DNA of 53,671 nucleotides from Verrucomicrobiota bacterium (GTDB lineage: Bacteria > Verrucomicrobiota > Verrucomicrobiia > Verrucomicrobiales > Akkermansiaceae), in assembly GCA_026397725.1 (NCBI GenBank), contig JAPLUI010000269.1, forward strand, positions 1 to 53,671, read 5' to 3'. This document shows, piece after piece, positions 48,603 to 53,671 of the stretch (position 1 is its first letter; each line of letters starts with the position of its first letter). A program made the translations under genes and the position numbers. The notes under the pieces were generated by a model, which was given only the letters and a program-made list of their open reading frames with translations, searched no databases and was not told where the DNA came from.

Positions 48603-49850
48603 ATGGCCACCATCAACGCGAATTTCCTCAAGCTCAAAGCCGGATACCTGTTTCCCGAAATTGCCCGCCGGGTGAAGGCCTACAGCGAGGCCAACCCGGA
48701 CCTCGCCGCCCGCATCATCCGTTGCGGCATCGGTGATGTGACCGAGCCGCTGCCTGCGGCCGTGGTGGATGCGATGCATGCCGGAGTGGCGGCAATGGCG
48801 GTGCGCGAGACGTTCATGGGCTATGGGCCGGAGCAGGGCTATGAGTTCCTGCGGCAGGCCATCGTGGAGCATCAATTCGCCGGGCTGGGCATCGCCGCCG
48901 ATGAGGTTTTCATCTCGGACGGCTCGAAATGCGACACCGGGAACATCCTCGATATCTTCGGCCCGGGCAACGTGATCGCCATCACCGATCCGGTCTATCC
49001 GGTGTATGTGGACACCAATGTGATGGCGGGCAACACCGGCGAGGCCAATGCCAGGGGGGCCTACGCCGGTTTGCTCTATCTGCCGTGCAATGCCGCGAAT
49101 GGCTTTGTGGCCGACGTGCCACGGGAGCATGCGGACCTCATCTATCTGTGTTTTCCTAACAACCCGACCGGGGCGGTGGCCACGCGGGAGCAGCTCGCGG
49201 CATGGGTGGCCTATGCGCGGGCGAATGACGCGATCATTCTCTTCGATGCCGCCTATGAGGCGTTCATTCAGGACCCGGCGATTCCGCACTCGATTTTTGA
49301 AATCGATGGGGCGCGTGAATGTGCCATCGAGTTTCGTTCGTTTTCGAAGAACGGTGGCTTCACCGGCGTGCGTTGCGCGTATGTGGTGATTCCGCAGACG
49401 GTCACCGGCCACAGCGGAGCGGGCGGGCGGGTGCCCTTGCACCAACTTTGGTCGCGCCGCCATAGCACCAAGTTCAACGGCGCGAGTTATCCGGTACAGC
49501 GGGCGGCGGCGGCGGTGTTCTCGGACGCGGGCAAGGCGCAGGTGGCGGCGCTGATAGCGCACTACATGGGCAATGCCAAACTCCTGCGCGAGACCTGCGC
49601 GGCGGTGGGTCTGCCGGTGTTCGGCGGGGTGAATGCGCCCTATGTTTGGGTCGGCTGCCCGCAGGGTGTCGATGCGTGGGGGATGTTTGACAAGATGTTA
49701 GCTGAAGCGCAAGTGGTCATCACTCCCGGCGCGGGCTTTGGTGCGGGCGGCGAGGGGTATTTCCGCATCTCCGCCTTCAACTCCCGCGCCAACGTCGAGG
49801 AAGTCTGTCGCCGCCTCAAGGCGCTGGTTGCCCATGCGCATCCTTACTGA
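48603..49850 (+). CDS. dapL: LL-diaminopimelate aminotransferase
   Basis: 415 residues, full length. PLP enzyme converting tetrahydrodipicolinate directly to LL-diaminopimelate, the one-step route to lysine and meso-DAP for peptidoglycan found in plants, Chlamydiae and Verrucomicrobiota. Visible features: FLKLKAGYLFPEIARRVKAY at the N-terminus, RCGIGDVTEPLP, FMGYGPEQGYEFLRQAI, FISDGSKCDTGNILDIFG, DPVYPVYVDTNVMAG, YLCFPNNPTGAVATREQL and Schiff-base Lys249 in SFSKNGGFTGVRCAY. The C-terminal motif YFRISAFNSRANVEE is also typical. Presence of DapL instead of DapC/D/E supports the taxonomic reading. It lies downstream of the repeated 182-bp units, which therefore form its leader or promoter region. 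Confidence 0.95.
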   Translation: MATINANFLKLKAGYLFPEIARRVKAYSEANPDLAARIIRCGIGDVTEPLPAAVVDAMHAGVAAMAVRETFMGYGPEQGYEFLRQAIVEHQFAGLGIAADEVFISDGSKCDTGNILDIFGPGNVIAITDPVYPVYVDTNVMAGNTGEANARGAYAGLLYLPCNAANGFVADVPREHADLIYLCFPNNPTGAVATREQLAAWVAYARANDAIILFDAAYEAFIQDPAIPHSIFEIDGARECAIEFRSFSKNGGFTGVRCAYVVIPQTVTGHSGAGGRVPLHQLWSRRHSTKFNGASYPVQRAAAAVFSDAGKAQVAALIAHYMGNAKLLRETCAAVGLPVFGGVNAPYVWVGCPQGVDAWGMFDKMLAEAQVVITPGAGFGAGGEGYFRISAFNSRANVEEVCRRLKALVAHAHPY

Positions 49851-49866
49851 AGCTGACCTCCATCCC

Positions 49867-49902
49867 GAGCCATCCGCAGGCGATGCTCAAATGGCATGGC
49901 TC
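49867..49902 (+). terminator. Weak candidate hairpin between convergent genes
   Basis: GAGCCAT (49867-49873) and ATGGCTC (49896-49902) form a 7-bp stem with a 22-nt loop just after the dapL stop, before the convergent gene ends at 49996. No clear T-run, so termination is uncertain. Confidence 0.25.
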
Positions 49903-49995
49903 ATGGTTGGGAAGAACAAAACGTCAGGGGCGCGGTCCCTGAGCCGCTGTGTTGTGTTCATCGTGCGTCGTTCGCTATGTCGTAAATCGCAGTTG

Positions 49996-52900
49996 CTAGG
50001 GGGCTGCACTGCGGGCAAGACGGAAGCCCATCTCGTTGCTGGAGAAGGCCGGGTAGTCGTTGTAGCGGAACGCGACGCGGCAGATGTTCGCATAGTAGTT
50101 CCAACAGCCGCCCCGGAACACCCGGAACGTGCCCGAGGTGGCACCCCGAGGATCGGTCTGCGAACCCGCAGCGTAACCCCCATACCAATCCCAGCACCAC
50201 TCCCACACGTTCCCCGCCAGGTCATACAACCCATAACCGTTCGCCGCGAAACTCCCCGTCGGCGACGTATAGGGCATGACCCCGTCGTTGTAGGTCGGAT
50301 GGAAGCCCTGGTTCTGAGGGGATTCGTAGAAGTAGTTATAGTTGTGATAGTTGGCATCGGTATGGTTGATGGTGTCGCCCCACGGAAAGCGCTTCCCGCT
50401 CGCGCCACCACGCGCCGCCTTTTCCCACTCCGCCTCCGTTGGCAGACGGTAGCCATTGGCTGCCCAATTGCAGGCCGGTGCACTTTGGCCCGTCCGATAC
50501 ACCGCCCCGGAGACCGAGTAACACGGCGTCAGCCCCACCTTCTCGCTGTGGGCGTTGCACCACTTCACCATGTCATACCAGGTGATGGAATGCACCGGGT
50601 GCGTGGCCGCCTTGCCGGTGCCAGTGCTCAAATCCGGGTAGCCGTGGGTTAAACCCCACGTTCTCACCTCGTCCCACAGCGCCTTGGTCACCTCGTATTT
50701 CGCCAGGTAGAACGCACTCACATTCACGCTGTGGACCGGCAGTTCATCGGCATAGCCGTCGCCGCTGGCCGCGAGGGCATTACCCATCTGGAAAGCGCTC
50801 GCCGGGATGAGCGCGAAACCTGCCGGAGCGGGTGGCTGGGTGCCGACGCGGAAATATCGCTGTGGCTGGAGGCCCTGCCCCGGGAGCGTGGCATAGTTTT
50901 CGGCCCCCGTGCCGGTCATGGTCGCAAGCAGCGTCCAGTCCTGAAAATCATCGCTGCCTTGGATATAGTATAACTCCCCTGCGCTGCCGGTGAACCCGAG
51001 GTTTACGTCGTTACCGGTTTTCTCCAGATAACTCACTTGAATGGGCTCGGTGCTTGGTATGAAACGGGTGCGCAAAGTGTACCCGCCGTTGGTGTTAGAA
51101 CGGCCCCCCCTGACCCTGATGAAATAGTCGCCGGCAACCACACCCGCAGACGTGCGGAAGTTGGCTTGGAGGTCGTTGTTATCGTCTTCATCCAGCAGGC
51201 TGCGGTCGTTCCCGTAGAGGTAGCCGTAGGTATCGGTGGCGCCTTCGCTCCAGGCAATCAGGATGCCCGGTCCAGGCACTGTCATCCGGAAAAAATCCTC
51301 GTCACCGGGGGTGATAAGTCCGGGCGTGCCGCTGGTGGCGGCGGCGGCCGGAAGCGGCGTGGCGGTGGCGAAGCTGTCGCCGTGCTCGTCGCTGAAGGTT
51401 TGTTCAAAAACCAGTGACCAGGAGGTGATGGAGCCGCCGTCGATGGAGGGATAGTCATCGCTTGCAAAGAGCTTCCAGGTGCCGTTGACGCCCCCGGCAG
51501 TCAGTGCCAGCAGGTTGGTGCCGATGGCTCCGGTGCCGCCCGGCGGCAGGGCTTCGCCTGGCTCATGGTTGGCAGGGCGATAGGTTCCTGCCGTGATGGC
51601 ACTCGCATCGGGGATGGCGCTAGCCGCATCATCCGCAAAGGCGAGATCCAGATTGGTCAGGGGGAACGGGCCGCCCGCATCCGACATGAGGGCGCAGACC
51701 TGGCCACCCGGCGAGACCAGGAACAGGTCCAGGTCATCCGGATAGGTGTGGGAGACCCCGGTGAGTTTCACCCGCAAGGCCGAGACACTGCCCATGACTC
51801 CGGACACTGCAATGGTCGATGGATAGGGCGACGCCGTGCCGGACAGCCCTGCGGAGGGAATCGTGATGCCACCGGTGCTGGCGAACTCGTCAGGGGTGTA
51901 TCCCAGCCCGCTGAGGGAAATATCGAAGGGATTCTCGTCGTCGTCGTTGCTGGCAAGGTGGATGGCCGCAGAGTGCCAGCCGTCGCCACCCGGGACGAAG
52001 GAAACGCTGAAGGTGGTGCTGGCACCGGGTACCAGGGTGGTGGCCCCGAGGGCACTGACGGTGAAGTCGGCGGCGTGGCTGCCGTCCTTGATTACGACCA
52101 ATCTGGTGAGGTCGCCCGTGCCGAGGTTCTTCACGGTAAAGGTTTTGGTCAGCGTGCTGCCGAGTGGGACGCCGCCGAAGTCGCGGCTGGCGCTGCCGTC
52201 GCTGAGGTCGGTGCCGAGCGGTTGCTCGATGGCGATCTCGGGTGTCGGCAACAGGACTTGGTCCACCCAGCCACAGTCCGCGCCTGAATCCGCACTGCCA
52301 TCCTTGGTGTACGCCCATGCCAGCGTATGGCTGCCGACGGCCAGCAGGTAGCTTCTCTGCTGCCAATCCACCGTGCCGCTGATGCTCCCGCTTTGTTCGG
52401 TGCCGTCGATGTAGAAGCGCAGATAGTCGTAGGATGATTCGGAGGACACCTTCCACCAGAAACTTATGGTTCCCGAACCGGCGGCGGTGAACGAGAACTC
52501 AGTACGTTGATTGTGGGAAATGTCACCGCTCTGCGCCGCGTCGCTACCATCATGCGTCGTGCCGGTCTGGCCGAACCAGGCCGCCTGGCCACCATCCGCC
52601 ACCACGACTCCGGGTTGATCGATCGCCGCGGCAACTGACAGGTTCGGAACCGCAGTGCCGCTGAGGGTGATGTCGAAGGGGTTTTCGTCGGCGTCGTTGT
52701 TAGACAGGTGGAGGGTCGCCGTCCGCAAGCCGGGGAGGCCGGCACCGGGCCCGAAGGTGACGCTGAAGGTGGTGCTGGTGCCGGGTGCCAGAGTGGTGGC
52801 ACCGAGGCCTCCGCCAGTGAAGTCGCTGGCGTTGGTGCCGTCCGTGGAAATCGCCAGGCCGCTCAGGTTGGCGGTGCCGAGGTTCGTCACCGTGAAAGTT

Positions 52901-53671
52901 TTGGTCAACACGCTGCCGAGGAGGACGCTGCCAAAGCCGATGCTCGCACTGCCGTCAATGAGGTTGCTGCCGGCCGGTTGCTCAACGGCGATTTCCGGGG
53001 CAATGCCCGTGCCCGTGAGGGTGATGTCAAAGGGGTTCTCGTCGGCGTCATTGCTGGCGAGGTGGATCGCGGCCGTTCTTGCACCGGCGGCACCGGGCGC
53101 AAACTGCACCGTGAAGGTGGTGGTTCCGCTAGGCCCGCTGACCGGGGCGACCGGATTGGCCGTCACGGTGAAGTCGGCGGCGTTGGTGCCGTCCTTGGTG
53201 ATGGTCAGGCCGGTCAGGCTGGCGGTGCCGGTGTTCTTGATGGTGAAGCTGAGACTGGTGTTAGAGCCGACGTTCACCGAGCCGAAGTCCTTGGTGCCAC
53301 CATCGGCAATGTTAGTGCCGAGCGGCTGCTCGACGGCGATCTCGGGCACCGCCACGCCGGTTCCGGTTAGGGTGATGTCGAACGGGTTCTCATCGGCGTC
53401 GTTGTTGACAAGGTGGATGGCGGTCGTGCGGGAACCGACGGCACCGGGCGCGAAGGTGACCGTGAAGGTAGTACTCGCACCTGCGACCACGGTGGTGGTG
53501 CCAAGGGCACCCAGGGTGAAGTCGGAGCCGCCGGCGTTGTCCTTGGTCAAGACCAGTCCGGTGAGGTTTGCAGAGCCGACGTTCTTGATGGTGAAGCTGA
53601 GGCTGGTGTTAGAGCCGACGTTTGCCGAGCCGAAGTCCTTGGTGCCGCCATCGGCAATGTTGGTGCCGGCC
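49996..53671 (-). CDS. Choice-of-anchor D / P-domain / SUMF1 surface protein (5' end beyond window)
   Basis: At least 1224 codons; the frame is open to the window edge, so the N-terminus and signal peptide are missing. Order from the edge: three or more choice-of-anchor D domains (EIAVEQPLGTNIADGGTKDF, FTIKNTGTASLTGLTITKDG, HLASNDADENPFDITLTGTG), a MAM/jelly-roll-like domain (SFTAAGSGTISFWWKVSSES), another anchor D domain, a P-domain-like module (YPDDLDLFLVSPGGQVCALM), a pre-peptidase C-terminal-like domain (PGLITPGDEDFFRMTVPGPG) and a C-terminal SUMF1 domain (GFALIPASAFQMGN, YRLPTEAEWEKAARGG, VFRGGCWNYYANICRVAFR). Cys is present at RGG+1 and +9 but not at the FGE +4 position. It shares SUMF1 ancestry with the gene at 3016 and anchor D domains with the one at 14815. 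Likely a surface binding protein. Confidence 0.85.
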   Translation of the reverse strand, partial: AGTNIADGGTKDFGSANVGSNTSLSFTIKNVGSANLTGLVLTKDNAGGSDFTLGALGTTTVVAGASTTFTVTFAPGAVGSRTTAIHLVNNDADENPFDITLTGTGVAVPEIAVEQPLGTNIADGGTKDFGSVNVGSNTSLSFTIKNTGTASLTGLTITKDGTNAADFTVTANPVAPVSGPSGTTTFTVQFAPGAAGARTAAIHLASNDADENPFDITLTGTGIAPEIAVEQPAGSNLIDGSASIGFGSVLLGSVLTKTFTVTNLGTANLSGLAISTDGTNASDFTGGGLGATTLAPGTSTTFSVTFGPGAGLPGLRTATLHLSNNDADENPFDITLSGTAVPNLSVAAAIDQPGVVVADGGQAAWFGQTGTTHDGSDAAQSGDISHNQRTEFSFTAAGSGTISFWWKVSSESSYDYLRFYIDGTEQSGSISGTVDWQQRSYLLAVGSHTLAWAYTKDGSADSGADCGWVDQVLLPTPEIAIEQPLGTDLSDGSASRDFGGVPLGSTLTKTFTVKNLGTGDLTRLVVIKDGSHAADFTVSALGATTLVPGASTTFSVSFVPGGDGWHSAAIHLASNDDDENPFDISLSGLGYTPDEFASTGGITIPSAGLSGTASPYPSTIAVSGVMGSVSALRVKLTGVSHTYPDDLDLFLVSPGGQVCALMSDAGGPFPLTNLDLAFADDAASAIPDASAITAGTYRPANHEPGEALPPGGTGAIGTNLLALTAGGVNGTWKLFASDDYPSIDGGSITSWSLVFEQTFSDEHGDSFATATPLPAAAATSGTPGLITPGDEDFFRMTVPGPGILIAWSEGATDTYGYLYGNDRSLLDEDDNNDLQANFRTSAGVVAGDYFIRVRGGRSNTNGGYTLRTRFIPSTEPIQVSYLEKTGNDVNLGFTGSAGELYYIQGSDDFQDWTLLATMTGTGAENYATLPGQGLQPQRYFRVGTQPPAPAGFALIPASAFQMGNALAASGDGYADELPVHSVNVSAFYLAKYEVTKALWDEVRTWGLTHGYPDLSTGTGKAATHPVHSITWYDMVKWCNAHSEKVGLTPCYSVSGAVYRTGQSAPACNWAANGYRLPTEAEWEKAARGGASGKRFPWGDTINHTDANYHNYNYFYESPQNQGFHPTYNDGVMPYTSPTGSFAANGYGLYDLAGNVWEWCWDWYGGYAAGSQTDPRGATSGTFRVFRGGCWNYYANICRVAFRYNDYPAFSSNEMGFRLARSAAP

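Noticed and set aside
48188..48675. Small genes starting MTKKSWRG in the dapL leader
   Set aside because: The same frame appears in both repeat units and simply translates the repeat; one version runs into dapL out of frame. No ribosome site or family.

Overview
The window is a GC-rich (roughly 65% G+C by eye) chromosomal segment that looks like a member of the Verrucomicrobiota, probably an Akkermansiaceae/Verrucomicrobiaceae-type (Luteolibacter- or Haloferula-like) genome. This rests on protein content: modular choice-of-anchor D, LamG and SUMF1 surface proteins, thioester alpha-2-macroglobulins, a DUF1080 protein, LL-diaminopimelate aminotransferase (DapL), many start codons without a Shine-Dalgarno but with a C-rich leader, and many short intergenic hairpin repeats. 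No search was run, so the taxonomy is inference.

Layout. 0-4.3 kb: a secreted EF-hand protein with a Lys/Glu/Arg repeat tail (-), divergent from a secreted right-handed beta-helix protein (+) and a secreted SUMF1-domain protein (+). 4.3-11.5 kb: a 2388-residue RHS/YD-repeat protein whose RHS core lies inside the chain. 11.6-14.1 kb (-): a fused AhbA/AhbB-like siroheme decarboxylase homologue and the CCA-adding tRNA nucleotidyltransferase. 14.2-22.9 kb (+): a surface-protein array bounded by two ~206-bp direct repeats. It holds a seven-repeat FG-GAP protein, a LamG/Ig/SUMF1 protein and a promoterless copy of the FG-GAP protein's C-terminal module. 22.9-23.2 kb: a CopG-like antitoxin with a decayed toxin start. 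23.5-35.7 kb (-): two tandem alpha-2-macroglobulin genes, both with the same frame break.

35.8-36.5 kb: an intact UPF0175/DUF3368 toxin-antitoxin pair. 36.5-37.1 kb: gene debris (GH51 arabinofuranosidase and ECF sigma fragments). 37.2-38.2 kb (-): glyceraldehyde-3-phosphate dehydrogenase with a clear terminator. 38.2-39.1 kb: noncoding, rich in inverted repeats. 39.1-41.0 kb (-): etfB-etfA. 41.3-45.1 kb (-): an autotransporter-passenger-like surface protein. 45.1-45.9 kb: more debris (two livG-like ATPase fragments around an antitoxin with a truncated PIN toxin). 46.0-48.1 kb (+): a DUF1080 / GH4 glycosidase pair. 48.1-48.6 kb: a tandemly duplicated 182-bp noncoding unit. 48.6-49.9 kb (+): dapL. 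50.0-53.7 kb (-): another multi-domain choice-of-anchor D/SUMF1 surface protein that runs off the window.

How it fits together: housekeeping genes (cca, gap, etfBA, dapL) are islands among fast-evolving secreted proteins that share modules (SUMF1, choice-of-anchor D, P-domain, He_PIG Ig, type-3 calcium repeats). The alpha-2-macroglobulin pair, the cassette array with flanking direct repeats, the G8 homopolymers in surface genes and the truncated toxin-antitoxin loci all indicate recombination-driven turnover of surface functions. I saw no tRNA, rRNA, CRISPR array, intact insertion sequence or prophage. The 279-bp gap 41005-41283, between etfB and the passenger-like gene, holds nothing I recognise.
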